Of a DNA stretch of 64,000 nt, positions 9,869 to 21,353 are shown piece by piece. Positions within the stretch are counted from its first letter, which is position 1. The number at the start of each line of letters is the position of its first letter. Both the position numbers and the translations under genes were made by a program. This DNA comes from Setomelanomma holmii. Lineage: Eukaryota; Ascomycota; Dothideomycetes; Pleosporales; Phaeosphaeriaceae. Where the stretch lies: NCBI GenBank assembly GCA_010015745.1, contig ML978158.1:62001-126000 (forward strand), in the 5' to 3' direction. Below the pieces are notes generated by a model. That model searched no databases. It worked only from the letters and a program-made list of their open reading frames with translations, and was not told where the DNA came from.

Positions 9869-12800
9869 ATGGCTGAATCGACTTCAAACCACGAGGGCGT
9901 CACCCGAACGACATCTGAGAACCATCAAAATTCGTACACTACATCCGAGGGATTTACCCAATTATCTTCTACCGGGCATCAAACCCACTCAGGGACGGCC
10001 ACTGGCGATAATCTGCCAGAGGGCATCTTCCGCACAGAATCAGGCCGTGAGACCTATTATCCAGACGGTCATGCCTCACGTGCAGCTGGCACAGGTGTCG
10101 GGACTTTCTGCGAACATGAAGGCCACACAGCTACGCCAACTCCCATAACACGTGCATCGTATGGCATCTTCCCTCCTCAACAAAGCAGCACACACGAATC
10201 CCCATCGAGCCATAATATGCAGGGCGTCGGCCTGGTTTCGGGCGCTGCCGTCCACCAGGTGCAGGATAGCAGCAACGCACAGCCTCGCGAAGAAGTGGCA
10301 TTGGAGTCAGTAGAGAAACTCGTATCATCAGCATCCAGCTCCAGCGGATCGTCCACCCGATACGGCTCGAATGGGCAAAAAGGACATAGCAAGCGTCAAG
10401 AATCATCGTCCTCCAACGATTACGATGGTCGCATGCTCGAGCGTCGTGCGACTCACGCCGAGATCGACGACGAAGGCAGACGGGAGCTTGCTCGAATTTT
10501 CACAACTCAATCGCAAAAGCTCGCACAGCAGATGAGCATTGCGCAGCCGAACGATCCAAGCGTGGATCCAGCGAATGACTCTTTCGATCTATCGAAATTC
10601 CTCCGCATGTTCAGACATCAGCTTGAAGGCGAAGGTGTGGAAGTAAAGAAGCTTTCCGTGGTCTACAAGGGCCTGAACGTTTTTGGTTCCGGCAAAGCGA
10701 TCCAGCTGCAGAAGACCGTGTCAGACGTATTCATGGCGCCCTTCAGAGCCGGTGAATACTTCGGCAAGTCAGAACGCAAGCAAATTTTGCACAGCTTTGA
10801 TGGTATCATCAAAGCAGCAGAGCTTTGCGTTGTTCTTGGACGACCCGGAAGTGGATGCAGTACGCTTTTGAAGGCGCTGACGGGCGAGCTGCACGGCCTC
10901 GACACCGATGAATCCGTCATCCACTACAACGGCATTGCACAGAAGCGGATGATCAAGGAGTTTAAGGGCGAGATGGCGTACAATCAAGAGGTGGACAAGC
11001 ATTTCCCACATCTGACCGTTGGCCAGACACTAGAGCATGCTGCTGCTCTGAGGACGCCCTCAAACCGACCGATGGGTGTGTCGCGCAAGGAGTTCTCCAA
11101 ATTCGTCACCCAAGTTGTCATGGCCGTACTTGGGCTAAGCCACACCTACAACACCAAAGTCGGAAACGACTTTGTGCGCGGCGTGTCAGGTGGTGAACGA
11201 AAACGAGTTTCAGTCGCAGAGATGTTGCTCGCAGGTGCTCCATTGGCCGCATGGGACAACTCTACCCGGGGTCTTGACTCCGCCACTGCGTTGAAGTTTG
11301 TGAAGGTGAGCAATTGTCCACGTGCGTAACCACACCACACTAACAGTATTTCAGGCTCTCCGCGTGGGATCTGATATGGCAGAAGGTGCTGCAGCCGTGG
11401 CCATCTACCAAGCCAGTCAGGCCGTCTATGACCAATTCGACAAGGCCGCTGTTCTCTATGAGGGTCGTCAGATCTACTTCGGCCCCGCAGATATGGCCAA
11501 AGGCTACTTTGAACGTCAAGGCTGGTACTGCCCACCTCGACAAACGACGGGCGACTTCCTCACAGCTGTCACCAACCCTACCGAACGACAAGCTAGCAAG
11601 GGTATGGAAAACAAGGTGCCTCGTACCCCTGAAGATTTTGAAAAGTACTGGCGCGAGTCTCCGGAGTACAAAAATCTTCTGGAGGAGATCAAAGACTTCG
11701 AAGAAGAATACCCGCTGAACGAACACGGCAACCTCGATGAGCTGCGAGAAAAGAAGAATTTCGTGCAAGCCAAACATGCTCGTCCAAAGTCGCCGTACCT
11801 GGTGAGCGTACCCATGCAAGTCAAGCTCAATACCAAACGTGCGTACCAAAGAATCTGGGGTGACGTCGCATCGTCAGCTACACAAGCCATGCTCAATGTC
11901 GTCATGGCACTCATCGTTGGTTCCATCTATTATGGTCACTCTCAAGGGTCTTCATCATTCGAAGGTCGCGGCGCAGTCTTGTTCTTGGCAGTCTTGTTCA
12001 ATGCTCTTACGTCTATCGGAGAAATCAGTGGACTCTATGCGCAGCGGCCTGTTGTCGAAAAGCACAACTCATACGCATTCTATCACCCTGCAACCGAGGC
12101 CATCGCGGGTATCGTGGCTGATATACCGGTCAAATTCCTCCAGGCTGTAGTGTTCAACATCATACTGTATTTCCTCGCGGGACTGCGGTACACCCCAGGA
12201 CAATTCTTCCTCTTCTTTGGTGAGACGATGCTGCTTTTACGTATGAAGTTATCGAGCTAACATAAGTGCAGTTGTCACATATATGGCTACCTTCGTCATG
12301 GCTGCTATCTTCCGAACAACTGCAGCTGTTACACAGACAGCTTCGCAAGCCATGGCTGGAGCTGGAGTACTGGTTCTCATCTTGGTCATATACACTGGTT
12401 TCGTCATTCGCATACCGCAGATGCCCGTATACTTTGGCTGGATTCGGTGGATCAACCCAATCTTCTATGCCTTCGAGATTCTTCTGGCGAACGAGTTTCA
12501 CGGCGTCAACTTCCCTTGTGATCAATTTGTACCAATGGGCCCTGGCTACAACACAAACGGCAACTCATTCATTTGTAACGTTCAAGGTGCAGTAGCTGGG
12601 CAGACGTTCGTGTCTGGAGATGCTTTCCTAGAGCTTTCCTACTCCTACTCTTGGTCTCACGTCTGGCGAAACGTAAGTTCTCCCTTCCAAACATATCAGG
12701 TATTACTAACATTGAAAAGTTCGGTATCATGTGGGCCTTCTTGATCTTCTTCATGATTACATACTTTATTGCCGTCGAGATAAACTCCTCCACCACGAAC

Positions 12801-15037
12801 ACCGCTGAACAACTCGTCTTCCAGCGAGGTCATGTTCCAGCATACTTGCTCAAGGACAGCAGCAAGAAGTCATCCGACGAAGAGACAAATGGTGCTGGAG
12901 CTGCAGGCGAAACTGATGGTGCTGGCGATGTCAGTGCCATTGAGGAGCAGAAGGGTATCTTCACTTGGCGAGATGTTGTATACGACATTGAGATTAAGGG
13001 CGAGCCTCGCCGGCTACTTGACCATGTGTCTGGGTTCGTGAAGCCTGGCACCATGACCGCCTTGATGGGTGTCTCTGGCGCGGGCAAGACGACGCTGCTT
13101 GATGCCCTTGCTCAGCGAACTACCATGGGTGTCATCACTGGTGATATGTTCGTAAATGGAAAGCCTTTGGACGCCGCATTCCAGCGCTCTACTGGTTATG
13201 TGCAACAACAGTAAGTTGATACGTACGCAAAGCAGTTCTTCACGTTGCTCACCAGCATAGGGATCTCCATCTCGAGACAGCGACAGTCCGCGAATCGCTC
13301 CGCTTCAGCGCCATGCTTCGCCAACCCAAACATGTCAGCAAGAAGGAGAAGTACGAATACGTAGAAGAAGTTATCAAGATGTTGAACATGTCAGACTTTG
13401 CCAACGCCGTCGTTGGTGTACCAGGAGAGGGTCTCAATGTCGAACAGCGCAAGCTTCTCACGATCGGTGTCGAACTCGCTGCTAAGCCGAAGCTTCTGCT
13501 CTTCCTTGATGAGCCGACATCTGGCCTCGACAGCCAGAGTTCGTGGTCCATCATCTCATTTTTGAAGAAGCTGTCATCAGCTGGACAAGCCATTCTTTGC
13601 ACGATTCATCAACCTTCCGCGATTTTGTTCCAAGAGTTCGACAGACTCCTATTCCTGGCTAAGGGAGGTAAGACTGTCTATTTCGGCGAGGTTGGCGAGA
13701 ATTCGCAGAAGCTGCTGCATTACTTCGAGAACCAAGGAGCACGCAAGTGCGGCAAGGACGAGAACCCCGCTGAATATATGCTCGAGATCGTCAACAATGG
13801 CAAAAACGATCAGGGCAAGGAATGGTACGACGTCTGGAAGCAAAGCGAGAACGCCCAGGGGGTTCAACGACAAATCGATCAGCTGCATCAAGAGAAGCAG
13901 CATGAGGACTTGAACATCGCCAAGGAGACTGGCGGTGGGGCTTATGCCATGCCTCTGACGGTCCAGATCTGGGAGTGCACATACCGTGTCTTCCAACAGT
14001 ACTGGAGGATGCCGAGCTACGTCCTCGCGAAGTTTGGTCTTTGCGCCGTGGCATCGCTCTTCATTGGCTTCTCGTTCTTCGACGCCGACTCGACACAAGC
14101 CGGCATGCAGACGATCATCTTCTCGGTATTCATGATGACGACCATCTTCTCTTCTCTCGTCCAGCAGATCCAGCCATTGTTTATAACTCAGCGCTCCCTT
14201 TACGAGTCTCGCGAACGTCCTAGCAAGGCTTACTCCTGGATCGCCTTTATGGTTGCCAACATCGTCGTCGAGATCCCATACGGCATCTTCGCTGGAATCC
14301 TCACCTTTGCCTGCTTCTACTACCCTGTTGTCGGAGCCAATCAATCAGGCGAACGTCAAGGTCTCGTTCTCCTCTTCAGCATCCAGTTGTTGATTTACAC
14401 CTCAACATTCGCAAGCATGACGATCGCTGCCTTGCCAAACGCTGAAACTGCTGCTGGTCTGGTCTCCCTTCTCACACTCATGAGCATCTTGTTCAACGGT
14501 GTTTTGCAGCCTCCAGACGAGCTTCCTGGATTCTGGATCTTCATGTACCGCGTATCGCCCTTCACTTACTGGATCGGCGGTATAGTAGCCACCATGTTGT
14601 CCGGTCGCGCAGTCGAATGCAGCTCCACCGAAGTTTCCATCTTCGATCCTCCCTCAGGCCAGACTTGCGGTCAATACCTGCAGAATTACGCGTCTGTCGC
14701 TGGTGGAAACATTCAAAATCCCAGTGCAACGTCTGCATGCCAGTACTGTTCGCTCTCCAACAGCGACCAATTCTTGGCCACAGTCTCCATCTCATATAGT
14801 CAGAGGTGGCGCAACTTTGGCATTCTTTTCGCCTTCATCGCGTTTAACGTTTTCATTGCTGTGCTTACATACTGGCTTTTCCGCGTTGCGAATTTGAGCT
14901 CGTTGACTGCGAAGTTCCACAAGACGAAGAAGGGTGCGAAGGCAAAGGGCGCTGCAGACAAGGTGGAAGAGAAGGCGGAGGATGTTGCTAAGCAGGGTGC
15001 GCATCCAGGAGAGAGGAGCGGAGAGAAGGATGCTTGA
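9869..15037 (+). CDS. Full-size PDR-type ABC transporter (ABCG)
   Basis: ATP-driven plasma-membrane exporter of the pleiotropic drug resistance group (Pdr5/Cdr1-like); substrates unknown. Five exons: 9869-11305, 11355-12219, 12272-12672, 12720-13210, 13261-15037, giving 1656 residues. Layout is NBD1-TMD1-NBD2-TMD2. NBD1 has the PDR-typical degenerate Walker A GRPGSGCS (324-331, Cys in place of Lys), signature VSGGERKRVS (439-448) and Walker B LAAWDNSTRGLDS. NBD2 has a canonical Walker A GVSGAGKTT (Lys 1024), a degenerate signature LNVEQRK (about 1123) and FLDEPTSGLDS. The first ~200 residues are a Ser/Gly-rich disordered extension, longer than in Cdr1. The Lys/Ala/Glu-rich C-terminus is unusual but in frame. 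The four introns are 46-52 nt. Confidence 0.95.
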
Positions 15038-16073
15038 TTCACCTTTTGACTGTTGTCTGATTCACAAAAGTCGAGCGAAATGCCTCTTGTATAGTGCCCT
15101 TCTTGATTTATAGCGCTTGTTTGAGATAGTAAGATTTAATCTATTAATATCTATATGAACGCCAGTCAATCTTGCATGGTTCTTACCTCGGTCCTGAACG
15201 CCGTTCCCAGGAAATGATGTCAGTATTGGAAACTCCCCACGATCCCCATGCGCTCTTTCCTCCCCAACTAGTCAAAGCAACTGTTTGCAAATCGAAGCTA
15301 GGTACACTGATTCACTAAGACGAATCTATGGTGCGGAAACTATCCAAGACCATTGACCTCGCAGGATCGGCTAATCAAAGCGCGAAGCACCGATGAAAGC
15401 ACCGGCGACAATTACTATCGATGCTTCGCCAAAGTCAAAGATGATGTTGAATAATCTGGATGGCATGAAAGCCACAGGAAGTAGTCGGCCTTAACGTCAC
15501 AGGAGGTTACTGTGCTTTAGACTTGGAAGCGGGACAACTCGAAGTGGCTCCATCCACTACGCTCAGCTCGGTCGGAGGAACCTACACTCCACTCATGGCG
15601 TCCCAATACGGACTTTGAAGAGATTAGATTCTGTTTGTTGTGTAGAAAACAACGACTAAAGGAGATGCTGCTCGGCCGATGAGCGATGTCCGCTCTTAAA
15701 CTGTAACTGTGTGAGCAGTGTCGGTTGGAGGCTGCAGATCAACGATTGTATTGCTATCTGTTGTCGTGTTGTGATGTTCGTGTACAGGAGCTCTCAGCTC
15801 AGAGGTAAGTGCACTTGCCCACCGGGCAGTGCCTGCTACGATAGGATATCATGTGACCCAACCCACGTGGTTACATAAACACTCATCCATACGCACTGAA
15901 ACTCCGAGCCCAGCCTAATAACATGCACATTGATCTACATCATGCATATCAGGTGCTGATATTTATATTTAAGTCCTGGCACTGCTTCATGATATCTCAC
16001 TTCAGCTTAGGCGATATTTCGCAATTTCTCTTCATTCAATTCAAGCTCGACTATCTCATATATCGTCACCGCA
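15038..16073. other. Intergenic region
   Basis: 1036 bp with the ABC 3' UTR followed by sequence upstream of the amidohydrolase relic, including a TATA-like stretch near 15959-15975. No gene is supported. Confidence 0.45.
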
Positions 16074-17164
16074 ATGGTTTCTAACGCAGCCGTACTGCAA
16101 AAGCTCAATTGGCCAGCTCAGCCTGCTATCAACAAGATCGATACCCACCATCACTTGGTACATGATTTCTACGCAAAAGGTATGTCATACATCAACTCGT
16201 CTTAGGTACTGGACTGACTGTTCGTCAGCTGTGGCCGATGTAGGAGGTATGTCAAGACACCACAGCATAACCCAACTCACCAAAACCTAAAACCATGATC
16301 CAGGTGATCCAAGCGGTTGGCCAACACCAGAATGGTCCCCATCGGTCTCCCTTACAATCATGGATAAGCTCGGCGTAAAGACCGCGCCGCATCTGTCCGC
16401 AACTCCGACTCCAACTCCAGCGGATTCGGCTTCTTCGCCAACCTCCCCAGCCTACTCGACACTTCCGCCGCCCTCGCCGCCCTCACCTACGCCCTCGACA
16501 CCCTGCACACCGACGGCGTCGTCCTCTTCATGCGCTACGGCGACGCAAATGCGTGCCTAGGTCATCCATCCATCGAGCCTATCTGGGCCGAGTTGCACCG
16601 GCGTAAAGCAGTCGGATCCATTCGTCCCACACACCCCGTCGACACTCACAGCGTAAACGAGCGCATGCCGCAACCCGTCATCGACTATCCGCACGAAACG
16701 ACACGTGCGGCTATGGACATATCACGTCCGGGACGCGGTAGAAGTATCCCGATGCTAAAGTCATGTTGTCGCATGCGGGCGGGTCGTTGCCGTTCTTGAT
16801 ATCGCGGGTCGTCGAGCCGTTGAAACGAACGGATGATGCTGCGGCGCTTGGGAGGCTGGGCACGACGGCGCAGAAGGCGTGGGAGGATTTTTGGGGGTTT
16901 TATTTTGATTCCGCGTTGGCTGCGAGTCCGCAGGTGCTGAGGATGGTGTTGGAGATGGTGCCGTATGAGCATATACTTTACGGGGTGAGTCTGCTAGTAG
17001 CATGTGAGGAGGGGAGTGAAGACTAATGTGTGAACAGAGTGACCTCCCAGACGCGAATGGACCGGCTCATCCATATTTTTTGGAAGATTTGGAGGGAAGA
17101 TCAATTTCGGAAATGCGCAGGCTCTATTTCCGCGACTTGCGCAGGGCGGGACAGAGAAGTTAGG
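16074..17164 (+). pseudogene. Amidohydrolase (6-methylsalicylate-decarboxylase-like), decayed
   Basis: Remains of a metal-dependent amidohydrolase-2 family protein. It starts MVSNAAVLQKLNWP, with the metal-binding IDTHHHLV, two normal introns, then DPSGWPTPEWSP and MDKLGVKTA. From about 16385 the frame is lost and a piece seems deleted. Family sequence resumes in another frame (SGFGFFANLPSLLDT, DGVVLFMRYGDAN, PTHPVD, PQPVIDYPHETTRAAMD). It shifts again near 16740 and continues VMLSHAGGSLPFLISRVVEPL to EMVPYEHILYG, an intron (about 16984-17037), then SDLP. A further shift near 17090-17110 precedes NAQALFPRLA. Three separate lesions make a functional product unlikely. The family includes aromatic-acid decarboxylases, but the substrate here cannot be stated. 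Confidence 0.85.
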
Positions 17165-17367
17165 AAAAAAGAATATCGTCACGTTTAATATGATAATCTA
17201 CTGCGCGTCTCCGCCGCCCTTGTTCTTGTGTCCGAATTTTGGGGTGAGAATCGTTGCCCAACTTGGGTATTCACTTGATCTTCTTAAGTGGGGACGAGTA
17301 TTATACGTGCCGGGTACTATGACCGTTCTTGATGTGAGTCTGCAAATGCGAAATCCATCACCCTGTT

Positions 17368-18159
17368 TTACAGTTGAAGCGACTTCTTGACATAGCTCCA
17401 CACTCCACCATATCCATCCTTCTCACGATCCTCCTCATCATCGTCGTACTCATCCTCAGGATACTCAGGCTGCGTTGTTGGTGTCGGACCAGATCCATAC
17501 ATCTTCGTCTTCGTCTTGGTAGTCGTCTTCAACGTCGTTGCGCCGGAGTTGCCAGGCCTGTGATAGCCGCCAGTAGAGTAGGCCAACCCACCATGGCCGC
17601 CAGTATGGTACGGATGCTTGCTATAGCCGTCGGTCGGCCGAGCAAATCCGCTGCTGGCGCATGGAGAACCAGATGGATAGGATGGAGAGCCAGGAAGACC
17701 AGGCGTGTTTGGCGATGCTGAAAGATTGAACACGGGAACAGCGTCCGAGATCGAGCTCGGGACTGAGTTCCCAGGGTTGTCCTTCCCCGGGACGGGCGCA
17801 GGCGTGATGCTGGGGAAAGTCGAAGGTGACGCAGGCAAACCTAGGGCATTAGAAATGGGGTAAGGTTTGTAAGACAGTGCGCCGGTTGAGGCTGGATGAC
17901 GACCTGTCCCAGTAGGATGATGGTCGGTTCCGGAGGGGTAGTAACCTGCACCGCTTGGAACCGTGGTAGGATAGCTGGGGTAAGCATCTAGTGCTGGGAT
18001 AGATTCGTCACGCGCCTCAATAGCGGTGCCAAGTATGTGGTCGATAAAGCTGCCGAAAAGAACTGTCTTTGTGTCAATGACTTGCTCACTTTGTCGAACA
18101 GTATGTGACTTGCCAGCAAACGCAGAGTTAACGAGCGCGAGAATGACAATTGGCTTCAT
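17368..18159 (-). CDS. Secreted low-complexity Pro/Ser/Gly/Tyr-rich protein
   Basis: 263 residues, no recognised domain. The frame is open further upstream to 18390, but I chose the Met at 18159 because it starts a good signal peptide (MKPIVILALVNSAFAGKS). The mature part is rich in Pro, Ser, Gly, Thr and Tyr, with loosely repeated pieces such as YPSG, HPTGTG and YSTGG. An acidic patch (DEYDDDEEDRE) precedes a short C-terminal YGGVWSYVKKSLQL. Cysteine is nearly absent, so it is not a typical small Cys-rich effector; a wall-associated or secreted structural role is possible. Function unknown. Confidence 0.6.
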   Translation of the reverse strand: MKPIVILALVNSAFAGKSHTVRQSEQVIDTKTVLFGSFIDHILGTAIEARDESIPALDAYPSYPTTVPSGAGYYPSGTDHHPTGTGRHPASTGALSYKPYPISNALGLPASPSTFPSITPAPVPGKDNPGNSVPSSISDAVPVFNLSASPNTPGLPGSPSYPSGSPCASSGFARPTDGYSKHPYHTGGHGGLAYSTGGYHRPGNSGATTLKTTTKTKTKMYGSGPTPTTQPEYPEDEYDDDEEDREKDGYGGVWSYVKKSLQL

Positions 18160-19437
18160 CGTGAGTTCGCGTATGAGGTTTAGCGATGAGTAAGATTCGA
18201 TAGTGTCTCGAAATTCTCGATTGTCTCGTGACCGTAGGAATGCTGAGTGAAAGACGGAATGGTCCAGCCAGAAGGACAGAGATACTACCAAGATACATAT
18301 GTATACACAGTACAACGAGCGCTCAGCTTGCTTCGATGCTACATATGGTGACGTCGACAGAAGGACTCTGAGAAGCCTTGTGGGAGGCACAGCGTAATCG
18401 GAGACCGACCGAGTACTTCATCTCGCCCCCCCCCCTCCGCGCCGCATTCGTTTCACATCTATTCGTTTGTCCGTATACTTGCAGAGTGGTAGTAATCAGA
18501 GGCAGCTGTGCCTCAGAATAGTCGATGATCTGATTGCGCGAGAGGACAGCTAGCGTGGCATTTCGATTATCGTCCGGAGGACCTCAGCTCGTATGCAGGG
18601 GTGTGGTGAAGTCGAGGTGTGGCGCTGTCAGTCGGGAGTGTTCTGCAGGCAGACTCGACAAAAGTAATCCTCAATGTTTCACAAGAATTGACGAGTATGT
18701 CTCAACAGTCGATCAATTGCTAAAACAGCGGATGCGATGTACGTGGGGATCGAGCACATGGGTAGGCCAAGCTATTATCGCACATCGGCCCCACAGGGAG
18801 TGGGTGTAGTCGCAGATGGATTAAGGTACGTTCATCCTTGTGTCGTTTGCACCGTCAGAGTTCCCCAGAAAGCATATTCGCAGTAAATCGCATCGACGCA
18901 GTAAGATGTTCGGGCTCTGCGGCTCTGTCCCGCTCCGAGATGACGTGTGCCTTGCCAAACAAGGCTGCATGCTTACGGGCGCACTTGGACAATGATATTC
19001 GGAGCGTCGGAAAGAGATGACCAAGTTTCTCTCGATGTATTCCTGTGTTGCTCAGTAGTGCCATAACTTGCGCTAGTACAAGGCAACTTCTGAGCCGCTT
19101 GGTCAAATTAGAGGACGATTCGACCAAAAGCGGATAGGTGGTTGTCGACAGCCACGTTTGAAAGATTACTTTGTGTGTTTAATAGGTTTACGTAGCCTAG
19201 GGACTGTGGTTCAGATCTGTTTGCAATGCCAGTGTGGACCTTGACGGCTGGGGAGGTCGAGGAGAAGACAACATGAACGCCTTACACGCATACGCGCGGC
19301 TTAGACCGAGCACGTGAGAGCCAGGACAACATGGTGTTCTCATGAAAGAGGACACTTTGAGGTTGTACAGCGTCTCAGCTTGATTTAGACCAGCGTTTGG
19401 GCTGACAATTCTGATGGAGGTGAGGTCGAAAGCATCT
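18160..19437. other. Intergenic region
   Basis: 1278 bp with short spurious frames only, including a C homopolymer near 18427. It contains the promoter of the secreted protein and the 3' end of the MFS gene. Confidence 0.4.
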
Positions 19438-20880
19438 TCACAGCCACCCGATACGCTTTGCGGCGTAGCCCCATCCGCTTGCGAGCGCTGTCACACCTGT
19501 AAACACGATGAGAGCACCGTAACCGCTGCCATACGTCATGTCTGCACTCCAATTTCCGGCATGCAGGAGTGCTTCCGATAGTGGTCCGCTGCACAGATTG
19601 CCCACTCCTTTGCCTGCAGAAAGACACGCCCAGACCATGCCGGAGTCGACACTTCGCTTCCTCTCGATTGTGTTGCGCGTGATTGCGCTCCATGCGCTCG
19701 ACTGGCATCCCGCGAAGCCGCCGTACACAATGGAGAAGATGTAGAGTGGTGCAAGCGATGTTGAAAAACCCCAAAGAAGGAACACCCCGATTGCAGATCC
19801 TAGGGATGATACAAGCAGACAATTGGTGACATGGAATCGGTCCGTCGCCATGCCCATACATAAACATCCTAGGAAGCCCGCGCCGTTCAGGAGTATAATG
19901 GTAACCGTGCTTTGAATGTGGCTGGCGCCCAGGGAGCGAGCATACGTTGGTAAATAGAACCCTGGCAGGAAGAAGCCCATGCTCTGGATAATATTGCCAG
20001 ATTGCAATATCAGGAAGTTAGAGCAGGTCCAGAAAGACATGTCGAACCGCCTAGTTTGACTTGTCTGCGCAAGAGGAAGTCGCGGCTTGAACATAAACAA
20101 CAACGGGAAGTTGAGCGCCACGAAGGTAAGCGCGCACACCCTGAGAGTCGTCCGGAAGCCGTAGGAGTTTAGGAGCCATTCGAGAACGAGTGGCAGGATT
20201 GCGCCGCTTAAGCCTAGACCTGCTAGTGCTACACCGAACGCGAACCCACGCCGACGTATCCACCACTCCTCGAGATTCTGGAGGATGGGTGCCCAGGCCA
20301 AACCGCCCCCAAGTGCGTAGATTACGCCTTGCGTGAGGATCAAGTGGTTTACACTGGTCGACAAAGAGCCGAGGCCAAGAGCCAGACAGACGATGACAAG
20401 TCCAACCGGAGTTGCCCACTTGCGAAGCTTGGGAAAGTACTTCAACAGTGCGTACAACAATGGAATGTCCGTGTACATGATGCCCTAATGGTTATTTTAG
20501 CGAATCAGGTTCACGTGAAGATGCACCAGGGCGTGAATACCATAGCGCACGCGCCGACGGCAGCGATGTTGCTTGAACCAGCGAAGTCTTTGTCACTGTA
20601 GTGCTCCTGGAAGATACCGTACGAAGCTGGGAAGCCTACAACTCGGTCAGTATGAGAAGTGACTATAGTGACCATGGTTCCAACCCCAGATCAAGGCTTC
20701 CAGCATGAAGCAAGCGAACAAACACAGCCAAGCATCTTTCCCTCTGTCGGTGGGCGGCAAAGAGAAACCTTCGTTGCTGTCTGATGCATGCTGTAGCGGT
20801 TCGACGCCGACGTCGTCTCCTGTGGTCGACTGCTGGGGGTACGAGGTCAATTCGATTTGTGTGCTCGTGTTCGAAGCCAT
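19438..20880 (-). CDS. MFS transporter, monocarboxylate-transporter-like (MCH family)
   Basis: Polytopic membrane carrier of 445 residues. Exons: 20685-20880, 20541-20635, 19438-20484; the joins are in phase and restore EALIWGFPASYGIF and AVGACAMGIMYTD. The arrangement of a soluble N-terminus (about 50 residues), a first helix with LIWGFPASYG, a Gly/Ala-rich helix GGGLAWAPILQNLEEWWIRRRGFAFG, and two sets of helices around a middle loop is typical of fungal monocarboxylate-like carriers. The substrate is unknown; yeast Mch proteins are mostly not lactate carriers. The first donor GTTGGA is non-consensus but is the only one keeping the frame. It shares a 473-bp promoter with ORC4. Confidence 0.88.
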
Positions 20881-21353
20881 AGTCTAGAACGAGGTGTGGA
20901 GGCTGTTGATCAATTGGTGGTCATTTTGACTGAGGATGATGGCCATCTTGTCAGTCCATCAATCAAGTGTAGGGCGTGTTGATGTGCGGTTCGGTGGGGC
21001 ATTCCAGCTCCTGACCGACGGGAAACGTCACTCAATGCGCCGTGCCATCCATTATCGCAACGATGGAATCGATCTGGATTCACTTGAGACGACGAGAGTG
21101 AAGTCTGAGTGAAGCCTTGAGGGTCGTCCGAAGTGGGAACCTTGGAGATGACGGGTGAGTTGCTTGGCAAGCACGGGCGCACGCGGCAGCGGAATTTTAG
21201 CACGTCGCGACTTCGAAATGCACGCGCCCAGAGCGCCAGCTTTCACTTGACAACCATGTTCACCATGCACAAAGGTTCAACGATGAGACTACCGTAATGA
21301 TGGACCGCCACCGATAGACAAGACCATAGATCACCACCACTTCAGGCACAATT
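20881..21353. promoter_or_regulatory. Shared promoter region MFS carrier/ORC4
   Basis: 473 bp between divergent start codons. No gene was seen in it. Confidence 0.5.

Noticed and set aside
13649..14344. Minus-strand frame of 231 codons
   Set aside because: Antisense shadow of the ABC transporter's last exon.
17368..18390. Longer 340-residue form of the secreted protein
   Set aside because: The extra N-terminus has no family sense, whereas the internal Met at 18159 begins a clear signal peptide.
18426..18436. C homopolymer run
   Set aside because: Single short run without flanking repeats; most likely neutral or a sequencing-sensitive spot.
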